Shown here: in pieces, positions 20,309 through 29,034 of the stretch
How the letters are laid out: every line of letters starts with the position of its first letter
Position numbering within the stretch: the stretch's first letter is position 1
DNA from: Amycolatopsis solani
Lineage (GTDB): Bacteria; Actinomycetota; Actinomycetes; Mycobacteriales; Pseudonocardiaceae
Length of the DNA stretch: 64,000 nt
Assembly (NCBI RefSeq): GCF_033441515.1
Contig: NZ_JAWQJT010000001.1
Span: 186,001 to 250,000, forward strand
Direction: 5' to 3'
The notes under the pieces: model-generated
What the model saw: only the letters and a program-made list of their open reading frames with translations
What the model was told of the DNA's origin: nothing
Database searches by the model: none
Position numbers and translations under genes: made by a program

Positions 20309-21238
20309 GTGACCACCGAATCGTTGCCCCGCACCCCGGCCGAGCTGGGCCTGCCGGACGCACCGGTGGAAGCCGGTCCCGCGGATCCGGCCGTGCACCA
20401 CGTGCGGGCCAAGCTCGACCGGGAGATCCGCGCCCTGCTGGCGTACGAACCCGGCACGCGCTCCGGCGCCGACCCCGAGGACCTGCACCAGATGCGCGTC
20501 GCCCTGCGGCGGATGCGCAGCGTGCTCAAGCTGTCCGGCACCCTGGTCGGCGACGGCGCCGAGCCGGTGCGCGCGGAGCTGGGCTGGCTCGGGCAGTCGC
20601 TCGGCGAGGTGCGGGACTACGACGTCCTCATCGGGCACCTGCGCGAGGTCATCGCCGACTTCGAGGTCCGCGACCAGCCCGCCGGGCACCGCCTGGTGGC
20701 CCGGTTCATCACCGAGCGCGCGACGGCGAAGCGGCGGCTGACCAGCGCACTGACCAGCACCCGCTACTCGACGCTGCTGCGCGAGGTCAGCCTGCTGACC
20801 CGCTCCGGCGCCGAGGTGCCAGAGCAGCCGCACGACCTGGTCGACGGGCTGGCGAAGCCGCACCGCAAGCTCACCAAGGCCGTCCGCGCCCTGCCCGCCG
20901 ACCCCCCGGACGACGACCTGCACGCGTTGCGCATCCACGGCAAGAAGCTGCGGTACGCCGCCGAGCTGGCCCAGACGTCGGCGAAGAAGAAGCGCGCGAA
21001 GCGCATCAAGGACCTGATCCGGGCGACGAGGGACTTCCAGACCGTGCTGGGCGACCACCAGGACGCGGTGAACGCGGCCGAGCGGATGCGCTCGGTACTG
21101 GAGTCCGCCGACGCCGAGGTCGGCTTCGTCGCGGGCCGGATCGCGGAGCGCGAGCTGGCTCGCCGCGCCGAGGCCCGCGCAACTTGGCGGGCTTCCTGGG
21201 TGGCGGTCGACCGCGCCGCTCGAGCTCTGCACGCCTGA
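20309..21238 (+). CDS. CHAD domain protein
   Basis: Alpha-helical CHAD (conserved histidine alpha-helical domain) protein of 309 residues. Conserved histidines and basic residues are visible in DLHQMRVALRRMRSVLK, AGHRLVARF, HRKLTKAVR, DDLHALRIHGKKLRYAAEL and LGDHQDAV. The basic helices are known to bind polyphosphate in characterised CHAD proteins, which target polyphosphate granules. Many CHAD proteins are fused to or sit beside a CYTH domain; none is here. It has a short N-terminal extension of about 30 residues. Role beyond polyphosphate binding is unknown. Confidence 0.92.
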   Translation: MTTESLPRTPAELGLPDAPVEAGPADPAVHHVRAKLDREIRALLAYEPGTRSGADPEDLHQMRVALRRMRSVLKLSGTLVGDGAEPVRAELGWLGQSLGEVRDYDVLIGHLREVIADFEVRDQPAGHRLVARFITERATAKRRLTSALTSTRYSTLLREVSLLTRSGAEVPEQPHDLVDGLAKPHRKLTKAVRALPADPPDDDLHALRIHGKKLRYAAELAQTSAKKKRAKRIKDLIRATRDFQTVLGDHQDAVNAAERMRSVLESADAEVGFVAGRIAERELARRAEARATWRASWVAVDRAARALHA

Positions 21239-21244
21239 CGGGAT

Positions 21245-21297
21245 GACGTGAATGACTCATTCCTGTCGTCCGGCGACAGGAATGAGTCATTCACGTC
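21245..21297 (+). terminator. Long perfect hairpin after CHAD gene
   Basis: A 24-bp perfect stem (starting GACGTGAATGACTCATTCCT) with the loop TCCGG, seven bases after the CHAD stop codon. No U-tract follows. Confidence 0.75.
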
Positions 21298-21342
21298 GTT
21301 TCGGCCGACCCCGGACCGACGTCGCCCACCTACGCTGGGGCG

Positions 21343-21519
21343 ATGGAAACCGCGCTGACCCTGGCCATCGGCGGAGTGGTCCTGCTCGTCCTGGTCATCC
21401 TCACGGCCGGCGTCCTGGCCGGGCGCCGGGTGCGCCGCGGGCGGAAGCTCGGCCGCTACCCGTACCGCGCCAAGCCGAACGGCACCTACGACAACTCCAC
21501 GCACAACGGGATGTCGTGA
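21343..21519 (+). CDS. Small single-pass membrane protein
   Basis: A 58-residue protein: a hydrophobic segment (about residues 4-27, ALTLAIGGVVLLVLVILTAG) followed by a strongly basic stretch (GRRVRRGRKLGR) and a polar tail ending THNGMS. By the positive-inside rule the tail should be cytoplasmic. TACGCT lies six bases before the ATG, giving a leaderless start, which supports it as a real gene despite its size. Its stop abuts the stop of the flavin monooxygenase on the other strand. Function unknown. Confidence 0.7.
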   Translation: METALTLAIGGVVLLVLVILTAGVLAGRRVRRGRKLGRYPYRAKPNGTYDNSTHNGMS

Positions 21520-22926
21520 TCAGGCGATCGACCAGACGTACCCGTCCGGGCGGATCAGCACGCGACGCCCGTCCGAAGCCTCGTAAGCCGCGTACGCGTG
21601 GCCGCCGTCGTCGATCAGGGCGCCCGGTGCCGGGGCGCTCCCCGCGGGCAGGATCCGGTAGCCCTCCGAAGGACCGTCGCCGAACACCAGCTCCGTCGCG
21701 TGCGGGCCGCGGAACAGCTCGAACAGCCGGACCCGCTTGCCGTTCGCGTCGAGCAGCGGCGCGTCCGGTGCCCGGTCGCCCGGGCGGAGCTCGCCCGTCC
21801 CCGCCGGGGACAGCGGGCCGCCGCGGTAGGTGACGTCCAGCTGCTGCGTGTCTTCACCGCGCTTGTGCGCATCCTCGTCGCCGTCGACGTACTTCCGCAT
21901 CAGCTCGCTCGAGATCCCGAGCACGCGTGCCGCGTTCGCGCGGCGCTCGGGCTCGTAGCTGTCGAGCAGCTCCGGTGACCCGTCGGCCAGCTTCCAGCCC
22001 AGGTTGTAGCCGTCGCCGATGCCGGTGTTCAGGCCCTGGCCGCCGGTCGGCGGGTGGACGTGCGCGGCGTCGCCGGCCAGGAACACGCGGCCGTCGCGGA
22101 ACCGGGCCGCCAGCCGGACGTTCGGCCGCCAGACCGTCGACCAGGCCAGGTCGGACAGCTTGACCGTGCCGCCGCTCAGCGCGTCGAGCCGGGCCTGGAC
22201 CGCCGGCAACGCCGTCTCGGCGTCCAGCTCGCCCTCGCCGAGCGGGGCGCCGAACTGGAAGTGCGGCGTGCCCGGCAGCGGGCTGAACATCATGCCGTTC
22301 ATCGGGCTTTCCGGCGTGGCGAACCAGTGCCCGTAGTTCCGGTCGAGGCCGTCGGCGCGGACGTCGCCGAGCAGCATCCGGATCGACTCGTCGGTCGCGC
22401 CCTCGAACGCGATCCCCAGCGCCTTGCGCACGAAGCTCTTGCCGCCGTCGGCGCCGACCAGGTACCCGGCCCGGACCGTCTCGCCCGTGCTCAGCGTGGC
22501 CGTGACGCCGTCGGCGTCCTGCTCGAAGCCGGTCAGCGCGGTGGCCAGCTCGACGCGGACGCCGAACTCGGCCAGCCGGTCGCGCAGGATGCCTTCGGTC
22601 TGCGACTGGCCGAGGAACCAGCCGGTCGGGTACGGCTTCGACGGCGTGGGCTCGACCGGGTCGAACATCATCCGCTCGCCGACCACCTCGCCGCCCAGGT
22701 GGATCTTCATCGGCACCGGCGCCATGCCCGCGGCCAGCACCGCGTCGAGCACGCCGAGGTCCTCGAAGACCTCCAGCGTGCGGGGCTGCAGCCCGTCGCC
22801 GCGCGAGCCGACGAAGTACGTCTCGGCCTTGTCGACGATCCGCACGGCGACGTCCCGCCGCGCCAGCTCGATGGCCAGGGTCAGGCCGGTCGGTCCCGCT
22901 CCCGCGATCAGCACCCGAGTGTCCAC
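21520..22926 (-). CDS. FAD-dependent aromatic monooxygenase (PheA/TfdB family)
   Basis: Class A flavoprotein hydroxylase of 468 residues. It has the N-terminal dinucleotide motif GAGPTGL (8-14), the DG motif GADGGKSFVRK and the GD motif GRVFLAGDAAHVHPP with GQGLNTGIGD, then a C-terminal thioredoxin-like segment (LFELFRGP). These enzymes hydroxylate phenols, polyketides or antibiotics such as rifampicin and tetracyclines with NAD(P)H and O2. It starts at GTG 22924-22926 with GGGAGG upstream. It is divergent from a TetR gene across a palindromic operator, so it is probably substrate-induced. The substrate is not predictable. Confidence 0.9.
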   Translation of the reverse strand: MDTRVLIAGAGPTGLTLAIELARRDVAVRIVDKAETYFVGSRGDGLQPRTLEVFEDLGVLDAVLAAGMAPVPMKIHLGGEVVGERMMFDPVEPTPSKPYPTGWFLGQSQTEGILRDRLAEFGVRVELATALTGFEQDADGVTATLSTGETVRAGYLVGADGGKSFVRKALGIAFEGATDESIRMLLGDVRADGLDRNYGHWFATPESPMNGMMFSPLPGTPHFQFGAPLGEGELDAETALPAVQARLDALSGGTVKLSDLAWSTVWRPNVRLAARFRDGRVFLAGDAAHVHPPTGGQGLNTGIGDGYNLGWKLADGSPELLDSYEPERRANAARVLGISSELMRKYVDGDEDAHKRGEDTQQLDVTYRGGPLSPAGTGELRPGDRAPDAPLLDANGKRVRLFELFRGPHATELVFGDGPSEGYRILPAGSAPAPGALIDDGGHAYAAYEASDGRRVLIRPDGYVWSIA

Positions 22927-22954
22927 GTCGTCCTCCCAGTGAATTGTGATTCAG

Positions 22955-22968
22955 TGAATCTAGATTCA
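22955..22968. promoter_or_regulatory. TetR-type operator between monooxygenase and regulator
   Basis: TGAATCTAGATTCA is a perfect 14-bp palindrome midway between the two divergent starts. A further GATTCA half-site lies at 22948, so the operator may be longer (spaced GATTCA/TGAATC repeats). Confidence 0.65.
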
Positions 22969-23007
22969 GAATGGCGCTGCTAGCGTCCCGTGTCAAGGGA
23001 GGTGCCG

Positions 23008-23625
23008 ATGACGGCGACGAGCCGCAAGGAGAAGGCCGCGGAGACCGAGGGCGCGCTCAAGGCCGCCGCCAAGCGCGTCTTCGCGCGCAAGGGCTACCTG
23101 AACACCAAGATCACCGACATCACCGCCGAGGCGGGCCGGGCCGCGGGGTCGTTCTACAACCACTTCGCGGGCAAGGAAGAGCTGCTCGAGGCGCTCCTCG
23201 CCGACATCGCGGCGTCCGGGGACGAAAGCGCCGAGCACGAGGACCACCAGAACGACTTCAGCGACCCCGCGGCCGTGCGCTGGCACGTCAAGCAGTACTG
23301 GGACTTCTACCGGGACAACGCCGCGACCATGCTGGCCCTGCGCCAGGCCGCGATGGTCAGCGAGTCGTTCGCGCGCACGCTCGCGCAGTTCGGCGCGTCC
23401 CAGGCCGCCGACCTCGACGACCACCTCGAGCACGTCACCCGCGCCGGGCTGAAGCTGCCCACGACGCCGGACCGCTGCGGGATGCTGATGTACAACCTCG
23501 TCGACGCCTTCGCGGCGACATGGCTGCACGGCTCACCGCCGGGCTGGACGCCGCCGACCGACGAAGAAGCCGTCGAGCTGCTGACCCGGTTCGTCTACCG
23601 GGGCCTCACCGGCCGCGACTACTGA
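23008..23625 (+). CDS. TetR family transcriptional regulator
   Basis: Repressor-type protein of 205 residues. The N-terminal TetR helix-turn-helix is clear (AAAKRVFARKGYLNTKITDITAEAG, then SFYNHFAGKEELLEALL, about residues 15-60), followed by an all-helical ligand domain. ATG 23008 with GGGAGG upstream is preferred to the upstream in-frame GTG 22990. Faces the flavin monooxygenase across the operator at 22955 and is its likely regulator. Its stop overlaps the end of dapC on the opposite strand by 7 bp. Confidence 0.92.
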   Translation: MTATSRKEKAAETEGALKAAAKRVFARKGYLNTKITDITAEAGRAAGSFYNHFAGKEELLEALLADIAASGDESAEHEDHQNDFSDPAAVRWHVKQYWDFYRDNAATMLALRQAAMVSESFARTLAQFGASQAADLDDHLEHVTRAGLKLPTTPDRCGMLMYNLVDAFAATWLHGSPPGWTPPTDEEAVELLTRFVYRGLTGRDY

Positions 23626-24710
23626 GCGAGCCGCTCCACGGCGGCGTCGATGCGCTCGTCGGTCGCGGTCAGCGCCACGCGGACGTGCTTGCCGCCCGCC
23701 GGGCCGTAGAACGTGCCGGGCGCGACCAGGATCCCGCGCTCGGCCAGCCACGCGACGGTGGCGCCGGCGTCCTCGTCGCGGGTGGACCAGAGGTACAGGC
23801 CGGCCTCGGAGTGGTCGACGCGGAAGCCGTTGTCCTCCAACGCCTTCCGCAGCACGAGCCGGCGGCGGGCGTAGCGCCCGCGCTGGGCTTCCAGTGCCTC
23901 GTCGTCGGTCAGCGCGGCGACCATCGCCTCCTGGACCGGGCGCGGCACGATCATGCCCGCGTGCTTGCGGATGTCGAGCAGCTGCTTGATCAGCCGGGGA
24001 TCACCGGTCAGGAACCCGGCTCGGTAGCTGGCCAGGTTCGCCGACTTCGACAGCGAGTGCACCGCGATCAGCCCGTCGGTCCGGCCGCCGGAGACGTCCG
24101 GGTGCAGGATCGACCGCGGCTCGGCCTCCCAGCCGAGCGCGAGGTAGCACTCGTCGGAGACCACGACGACGTCCCGCTCGCGCGCCCACTCGACGACCTT
24201 GCGCAGGTGCTCCACCGGGAGCACCTTGCCGGTCGGGTTCGACGGCGAGTTCAGCCAGATCATCGACGGCCGCTGCGGGCCGAGGGCGACCGTGCTGTCG
24301 GCACGCAGGATCGACGCGCCCGCCAGCAGCGCCCCGACCTCGTACGTCGGGTACGCCAGCTCCGGGATGACGACGAGGTCGCCCGCGCCGAAGCCGAGCA
24401 GGCGCGGCAGCCAGGCCACGGCCTCCTTGGACCCGATCGTCGGGAGCACGGCGTCCGGCTCGATGCCGGTGACCCCGTGCCGCCGCCCGAGCGCGGCGAT
24501 CGCGGCCGCGCGCAGCGCCGGGATGCCGTGCGTGGTCGGGTACCCGGGGATCTCCGAAACCGACGCCAGCGCGTCGCGGATGCCGGCCGGGACCGGGTCG
24601 ACCGGGGTGCCGATGGAGAGGTCGACGACCCCGCCGGGATGCGCCTGCGCCGTGGCCTTGACCTCGGCGAGCGAATCCCAGGGGAAGTCGGGCAGCGCGA
24701 CCGGGCTCAT
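23619..24710 (-). CDS. dapC: Succinyldiaminopimelate transaminase
   Basis: PLP-dependent class I/II aminotransferase of 363 residues that converts N-succinyl-2-amino-6-ketopimelate to N-succinyl-LL-DAP. Landmarks: DLSIGTPVDPVP at the start, YPTTHG, the SNPTGKV loop, SDECYLALGW with the cofactor Asp, and the Schiff-base lysine in HSLSKSANLASYR. Its ATG overlaps the ferredoxin stop by 4 bp (ATGA), so the two are translationally coupled; the same fdx-dapC pair occurs in mycobacteria. Assigned to DapC rather than another aminotransferase by this context and by dapD/dapE nearby. Confidence 0.9.
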   Translation of the reverse strand: MSPVALPDFPWDSLAEVKATAQAHPGGVVDLSIGTPVDPVPAGIRDALASVSEIPGYPTTHGIPALRAAAIAALGRRHGVTGIEPDAVLPTIGSKEAVAWLPRLLGFGAGDLVVIPELAYPTYEVGALLAGASILRADSTVALGPQRPSMIWLNSPSNPTGKVLPVEHLRKVVEWARERDVVVVSDECYLALGWEAEPRSILHPDVSGGRTDGLIAVHSLSKSANLASYRAGFLTGDPRLIKQLLDIRKHAGMIVPRPVQEAMVAALTDDEALEAQRGRYARRRLVLRKALEDNGFRVDHSEAGLYLWSTRDEDAGATVAWLAERGILVAPGTFYGPAGGKHVRVALTATDERIDAAVERLAQ

Positions 24711-25027
24711 TCGCCCTGCGGGGGCAGCGCCTTGATGAACGACGGGTCGTTGGCCGTCTTGCCCACCTTGGAGGCACCGCCGGGCGAGCCCAGCTCGTCG
24801 AAGAAGTCGACGTTGGCCTTGGTGTAGTCCGACCAGTTGTCCGGGACGTCGTCCTCGTAGTAGATCGCCTCGACCGGGCAGACCGGCTCGCAGGCGCCGC
24901 AGTCGACGCACTCGTCGGGGTGGATGTACAGCATCCGCTCGCCCTCGTAGATGCAGTCCACGGGGCACTCGTCGATACACGCCTTGTCGAGCACGTCGAC
25001 GCAGGGCTCGGCGATCACGTAGGTCAC
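24707..25027 (-). CDS. fdxA: 7Fe ferredoxin (FdxA/FdxC type)
   Basis: Electron carrier of 106 residues binding one [3Fe-4S] and one [4Fe-4S] cluster. The cysteine patterns are CVDVLDKACIDECPVDC for the first site and CVDCGACEPVCP for the second, with a C-terminal extension of about 45 residues typical of actinobacterial 7Fe ferredoxins. It is the first gene of a unit with dapC. An iron-box-like sequence lies about 75 bp upstream. Likely partners include cytochromes P450 or other reductases outside the window. Confidence 0.95.
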   Translation of the reverse strand: MTYVIAEPCVDVLDKACIDECPVDCIYEGERMLYIHPDECVDCGACEPVCPVEAIYYEDDVPDNWSDYTKANVDFFDELGSPGGASKVGKTANDPSFIKALPPQGE

Positions 25028-25101
25028 TGCGCACTCCTGCTTTTCTCTGCAAACAGCCAGTCCGTGCCGACATTACGCGGCGTCGGCACCCGTTCGGTTG
25101 G

Positions 25102-25120
25102 TGAGGCAAGCCTTAGCCAT
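25102..25120. promoter_or_regulatory. IdeR/DtxR-like iron box upstream of fdxA
   Basis: The 19 bases starting TGAGGCAAGCCTTAGCC match about 14 of 19 positions of the remembered iron-box consensus TWAGGTWAGSCTWACCTWA. It could couple ferredoxin expression to iron supply. Weak evidence. Confidence 0.3.
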
Positions 25121-25136
25121 ACCCCGGGTATGGAGC

Positions 25137-25310
25137 TCACCGCTCACGGCGGCGCGGGGGCGGGGTCGCCCGTGCGTCGCCGGTGATGACGAATCGCGGT
25201 TTGGGGGCCTCTTCCTCGGTCTTCTTCTCCCCGACGGCCCGGTTGAACCCCTCGGAGATCTCGTCGACGAGCTTCTCGTTGTGCCGCTCGTCCTTGCGCT
25301 GGATGCCCAC
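25137..25310 (-). CDS. Small charged hypothetical protein
   Basis: A 57-residue, highly charged protein beginning GIQRKDERHNEKLVDEIS, with a predicted amphipathic helix in the first half (KLVDEISEGFNRAVGEKK) and a Pro/Arg-rich tail. The GTG start at 25308-25310 is chosen because AGGAGG lies five bases upstream. It is divergent from the acetyltransferase gene and upstream of fdxA on the same strand. I do not recognise a family; it has no membrane segment. Confidence 0.6.
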   Translation of the reverse strand: MGIQRKDERHNEKLVDEISEGFNRAVGEKKTEEEAPKPRFVITGDARATPPPRRRER

Positions 25311-25369
25311 GGCCACCTCCTGGAAGAAATCCGCTCCGCGACTTTCACCGCCTCCGTCACAATCTAGCG

Positions 25370-26149
25370 GTGAACGCACCCGAGACGCTCGAAATCGCCT
25401 GCAGCAGAGCATGGCCGCCGGTGGCCGAGGAGTTCCTCGGCGGCTGGCGCCTGCGCTGGGCGGACGGGTTCACCGGGCGCGCCAACAGCGTCCTCGCCGT
25501 CGGCGACCCCGATCGGCCGGTACCGGCGGCGCTGCGAGCGGTGTGTGACTTCGCCCACGATCGGGGGATCCCGCCGATGGCTCAGGTGGTCCGCGACAGC
25601 CCGAACGAGCACGCGATCGCCGCGGCGGGCTGGGTCCCGGCGACTTCCCACGGCGCCGGCCACGAGGTCGTCGTCCTGACCGCCCCGCTCGAGAAGCGCC
25701 GCTTTCACGTGAAAGCGACGCCCCCAGGTGGTCGCTTTCACGTGAAAGTGGCGGACGAGGCGACGGCGGGGTGGTGGGAGCTGGTGCTGGGGTCCGACGC
25801 CGGTACCGAAGCCGCGCGGGCTGTGCTGGGTGGTGGGAAGGTCGGCTACGGCGTCGCGACCGACGGTGAGGTGACCACGGCCGCGGTCCGCGGGGCGCTG
25901 GTGGACGGCTGGCTGCACGTCGGGCGGCTCGCCGTGCGCCCGGAGCACCGGCGGCGCGGGCTGGCGTCGGCGCTGATGGCGGCACTGGGAAGCTGGGGCG
26001 TGGAACAGGGAGCGGGCAGCGCGGTGTTGCAGGTGGCGGAGGGGAACTCGGGCGCGCTCGCGCTCTACGCGGGGCTCGGCTACGCCCCGCACCACAGATA
26101 CCGGTACTGGGTGCCCGCACCCGGCTCGTGCGAGGATTCGACGTCGTGA
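25370..26149 (+). CDS. GNAT family N-acetyltransferase carrying an in-frame palindromic repeat
   Basis: Acetyl-CoA-dependent N-acyltransferase of 259 residues. The C-terminal GNAT domain is complete, with beta-4 ending HVGRLAVRPEH and the acetyl-CoA loop RRRGLASAL, then YAGLGYAPHHRY. The N-terminal half looks like a degenerate GNAT-type domain. Between them, at about residues 111-127, the protein reads [17 protein letters not shown], which is the translation of the double palindrome found outside genes elsewhere in the window. The stop overlaps fbiA (GTGA), so it leads the fbiA-fbiB-Nudix unit. It starts at GTG 25370. Substrate unknown. Confidence 0.88.
   Translation: MNAPETLEIACSRAWPPVAEEFLGGWRLRWADGFTGRANSVLAVGDPDRPVPAALRAVCDFAHDRGIPPMAQVVRDSPNEHAIAAAGWVPATSHGAGHEVVVLTAPLEKRRFHVKATPPGGRFHVKVADEATAGWWELVLGSDAGTEAARAVLGGGKVGYGVATDGEVTTAAVRGALVDGWLHVGRLAVRPEHRRRGLASALMAALGSWGVEQGAGSAVLQVAEGNSGALALYAGLGYAPHHRYRYWVPAPGSCEDSTS
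25700..25748. repeat. Double palindrome element (TTTCACGTGAAA family), copy B, inside a gene
   Basis: The 49 bases are the exact reverse complement of 13867-13915. They contain two copies of TTTCACGTGAAA separated by GCGACGCCCCCAGGTGGTCGC and lie in frame within the acetyltransferase gene, encoding its inter-domain linker. Confidence 0.9.
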
Positions 26150-27135
26150 AGATCGTGGTGATGGTCGGCGGAGTGGGCGGGGCCCGCTTCCTGCTGGGTG
26201 TGAAGGCGGCGCTGGGCATGGCGCCGGAAGGTGCGTCCGAGTCCGAGCACGAGGTGACGGCGCTGGTCAACACCGGCGACGACGTCTGGATGCACGGGCT
26301 GCGGATCTGCCCCGACCTGGACACCTGCATGTACACCCTGGGCGGCGGGATCGACAAGGAACGCGGCTGGGGCCACTCGGGCGAGACCTGGGTGGTCAAG
26401 GAGGAGCTGGCGGCCTACGGCGCCGACCCGGACTGGTTCGGGCTCGGCGACAAGGACATCGCCACCCACCTGATCCGGTCGCGGATGCTGCGCGCGGGTT
26501 ACCCGCTCTCGGCGGTGACCGAGGCCCTGTGCGACCGCTGGCAGCCCGGCGTCCGGCTGCTGCCGATGTCGGACGACCGCGTCGAGACGCACGTCGTGAT
26601 CGACGACCCGGAGCAGGACGGCCAGCAGAAGGCCATCCACTTCCAGGAGTGGTGGGTCCGCTACCGCGCCGAGCCGAAGGCGCACTCGATCGTCGCGGTC
26701 GGCAACGACGAGGCCAAGCCCGCGCCGGGTGTCCTGGAGGCGATCAAGGAGGCCGACGCGGTGCTGCTCGCGCCGTCGAACCCGGTGGTCTCGGTGGGCA
26801 CCACGCTGGGCGTGCCGGGAATCCGGGACGCGCTGCGCAAGACGCGCGCCGGCGTCGTCGGGGTGTCGCCGATCATCGGCGGCAAGGCCCTGCGCGGGAT
26901 GGCCGACGCGTGCCTGACCGCGATCGGCGTCGAGACGTCGGCCGAGGCGGTGGGCCGGCACTACGGCTCGCGCCAGGACGGCGGCGTGCTCGACGGCTGG
27001 CTGATCGCCGAGGGCGAGACGGCCGACGTGCCGGGCGTGACCGTCCGCGACGTCCCGCTGCTGATGTCCGATGTGGACGCGACCGCGGCGATGGCCCGCG
27101 CGGCGCTCGAACTGGCCGGAGCCCCCGTTGAGTGA
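26146..27135 (+). CDS. fbiA: Coenzyme F420 synthesis: phosphoenolpyruvyl/2-phospho-L-lactate transferase
   Basis: CofD/FbiA-family enzyme of 329 residues that joins the activated phospho-carboxylate to the riboflavin-derived deazaflavin Fo, giving (dehydro-)F420-0. The N-terminus [20 protein letters not shown] holds the nucleotide-binding loop; [16 protein letters not shown] and the central GWGHSGETW are family signatures. It starts at GTG 26146, overlapping the acetyltransferase stop, and ends 8 bases into fbiB. In mycobacteria the order fbiA-fbiB is the same. Confidence 0.95.
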   Translation: MKIVVMVGGVGGARFLLGVKAALGMAPEGASESEHEVTALVNTGDDVWMHGLRICPDLDTCMYTLGGGIDKERGWGHSGETWVVKEELAAYGADPDWFGLGDKDIATHLIRSRMLRAGYPLSAVTEALCDRWQPGVRLLPMSDDRVETHVVIDDPEQDGQQKAIHFQEWWVRYRAEPKAHSIVAVGNDEAKPAPGVLEAIKEADAVLLAPSNPVVSVGTTLGVPGIRDALRKTRAGVVGVSPIIGGKALRGMADACLTAIGVETSAEAVGRHYGSRQDGGVLDGWLIAEGETADVPGVTVRDVPLLMSDVDATAAMARAALELAGAPVE

Positions 27136-28465
27136 CCACGCCTCCCCCAAGCTGGAGATCCTGCCCGTCACCGGGCTCCCCGAATTCCGCCCCGGCGACG
27201 ACCTGACCGGCGCGATCGTGGGTGCGGCACCCTGGCTGCGTTCGGGTGACGTCCTGGTCGTGACCAGCAAGATCGTCTCCAAGGCCGAGGGCAGGCTCGT
27301 CCGCGTGCCGACCGACCCGGAGGCCCGCGACACCGAGCGCCGGAAGCTCGTCGAGCAGGAAGCCGTCCGGGTGGTCGCGCGGATCGCGCGCACGGTGATC
27401 ACCGAGAACCCGCTGGGCATCGTGCAGGCCGCGTCCGGGATCGACGCGTCCAACGTGGCCGGGGACGAGGTGGCGCTGCTGCCCGCCGACCCGGACGCTT
27501 CCGCGCTGGCGCTGCGCAACGGCCTGCGCGAACGGCTCGGCGTCGAGGTCGCCGTCGTCGTCACCGACACGATGGGCCGCGCCTGGCGCGTCGGGCAGAC
27601 CGACAACGCGATCGGCGCGTCCGGCCTGCGCGTGCTGCACGCCTACCGCGGGCAGATCGACGGGCAGGGCAACGAACTCGCCGTCACCGAGGTCGCCGTC
27701 GCCGATGAGCTCGCCGCGGCCGCCGACCTGGTCAAGGGCAAGCTCGGCGGGACGCCGGTCGCGGTCGTCCGCGGGCTCGACCTCGTCGACGACGGCTCGA
27801 CCGCGCGGAACCTGATCCGCCCCCTGGAAGAGGACCTCTTCCGGCTGGGCACCAACGAAGCCATCGCGCAGGGGCGCCGGGAAGCCGTCCCGGCCCGGCG
27901 TTCCGTGCGGCAGTTCGCCGACGAGCCGGTCGATCCCGACGCGCTGCGTCGGGCCGTGGGGTCCGCGCTGACCGCGCCCGCGCCCCATCACACGCACCCG
28001 GTGCGGTTCGTCTGGCTGCGCGACGGCGGAACGCGCAAGAAGCTGCTCGACGCCATGCGCGAATCGTGGCGGGCGGACCTGAGCGGCGACGAATTCACCG
28101 AAGAGCAGATCGCGAAGCGGCTCAGCCGCGGCGACATCCTGTACCGGGCCCCGGAAGTCGTCATCCCGTTCCTGGTGCCGGACGGCGCGCACACCTACCG
28201 CGACGAGCGCCGCAACGACTGTGAGAAGACGATGTTCACCGTGGCCGGCGGCGCCGCGGTGCAGGGCCTGCTGGTCGCGCTGGCGGCCGAGGGGCTCGGC
28301 TCGTGCTGGATCGGGTCGACGATCTTCGCCGCCGACCTGGTGCGGGAGGTCCTCGGCCTCGACGACCGCTGGCAGCCGCTCGGTTCGGTCGCAATCGGCG
28401 TCCCGCTGGACTCCCCGCCCCCGCGTGGCGAGGTTTCGCCCGGCGAAGGGTTGCTGGAGCTGTGA
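27128..28465 (+). CDS. fbiB: Bifunctional F420-0:gamma-glutamyl ligase / FMN reductase domain protein
   Basis: F420 maturation enzyme of 445 residues. The N-terminal half (to about 245) is a CofE-type GTP-dependent ligase that adds the glutamate tail, with [17 protein letters not shown] and [17 protein letters not shown]. The C-terminal half is a nitroreductase-fold FMN domain ([21 protein letters not shown], later [18 protein letters not shown]) that reduces dehydro-F420 in mycobacterial FbiB. The start is taken as TTG 27128, overlapping fbiA by 8 bp, since no ATG or GTG lies in frame at the conserved N-terminus. Both domains look intact. Confidence 0.94.
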   Translation: MSDHASPKLEILPVTGLPEFRPGDDLTGAIVGAAPWLRSGDVLVVTSKIVSKAEGRLVRVPTDPEARDTERRKLVEQEAVRVVARIARTVITENPLGIVQAASGIDASNVAGDEVALLPADPDASALALRNGLRERLGVEVAVVVTDTMGRAWRVGQTDNAIGASGLRVLHAYRGQIDGQGNELAVTEVAVADELAAAADLVKGKLGGTPVAVVRGLDLVDDGSTARNLIRPLEEDLFRLGTNEAIAQGRREAVPARRSVRQFADEPVDPDALRRAVGSALTAPAPHHTHPVRFVWLRDGGTRKKLLDAMRESWRADLSGDEFTEEQIAKRLSRGDILYRAPEVVIPFLVPDGAHTYRDERRNDCEKTMFTVAGGAAVQGLLVALAAEGLGSCWIGSTIFAADLVREVLGLDDRWQPLGSVAIGVPLDSPPPRGEVSPGEGLLEL

Positions 28466-29007
28466 CCCTGCACGCGGACGCCGTCTCGACGCTTTCGTCG
28501 TGGCGGCCGGCTCTCGCTTCCCAGGAATCGCTGCGCCAGGCGTTCCTCGGCTTCCTGGCGGCGCGCGAGGACAGCTGTCAGCGCTCGTGCGCGGCCGGGC
28601 ACCTGACGGCGTCGGCGGTGCTGCTGGACCACACCGGCACGCGGGTGCTGCTCACGCTGCACCCGCGCGTCGGCCGGTGGCTGCAGCTCGGCGGGCACTG
28701 CGAGCCGTCGGACACTTCGCTGGCCGGCGCCGCACTGCGGGAGGCCACCGAGGAGTCCGGGATGACCGGGCTGCGGATCTCCGCCGAGCCGGTGCACCTG
28801 GACGTCCACCCGATCACGTGCTCGCTCGGCGTGCCGACGCGGCACTTCGACGTCCGGTTCGCGGTGCACGCCCCGCCGGGTGCGTCGCCGGTGCGCAGCG
28901 ACGAGTCCGACGACCTGCGGTGGTGGCCGGCGGACGCGCTTCCCGCGGGGTCGGAAGATCTCGCCGATCTGGTGAAAGCGGCCATTCCTGTCGGTGCCGG
29001 GCACTAG
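28462..29007 (+). CDS. Nudix hydrolase
   Basis: Pyrophosphohydrolase of 181 residues that hydrolyses nucleoside diphosphates linked to another moiety. The Nudix helix region reads [24 protein letters not shown]; the REATEESG core is canonical while the preceding part is a family variant. GTG 28462 overlaps the fbiB stop (GTGA), so it is translated with the F420 genes. A role in cleaning up a nucleotide by-product of F420 synthesis is possible but not shown. Confidence 0.9.
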   Translation: MTLHADAVSTLSSWRPALASQESLRQAFLGFLAAREDSCQRSCAAGHLTASAVLLDHTGTRVLLTLHPRVGRWLQLGGHCEPSDTSLAGAALREATEESGMTGLRISAEPVHLDVHPITCSLGVPTRHFDVRFAVHAPPGASPVRSDESDDLRWWPADALPAGSEDLADLVKAAIPVGAGH

Positions 29008-29034
29008 CCTGGATCGCGGACAGGGAGGGACCAC

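Noticed and set aside
22971..24827. A plus-strand open frame of 618 codons over TetR and dapC
   Set aside because: It is out of frame with TetR and antisense to dapC; no motif is present.
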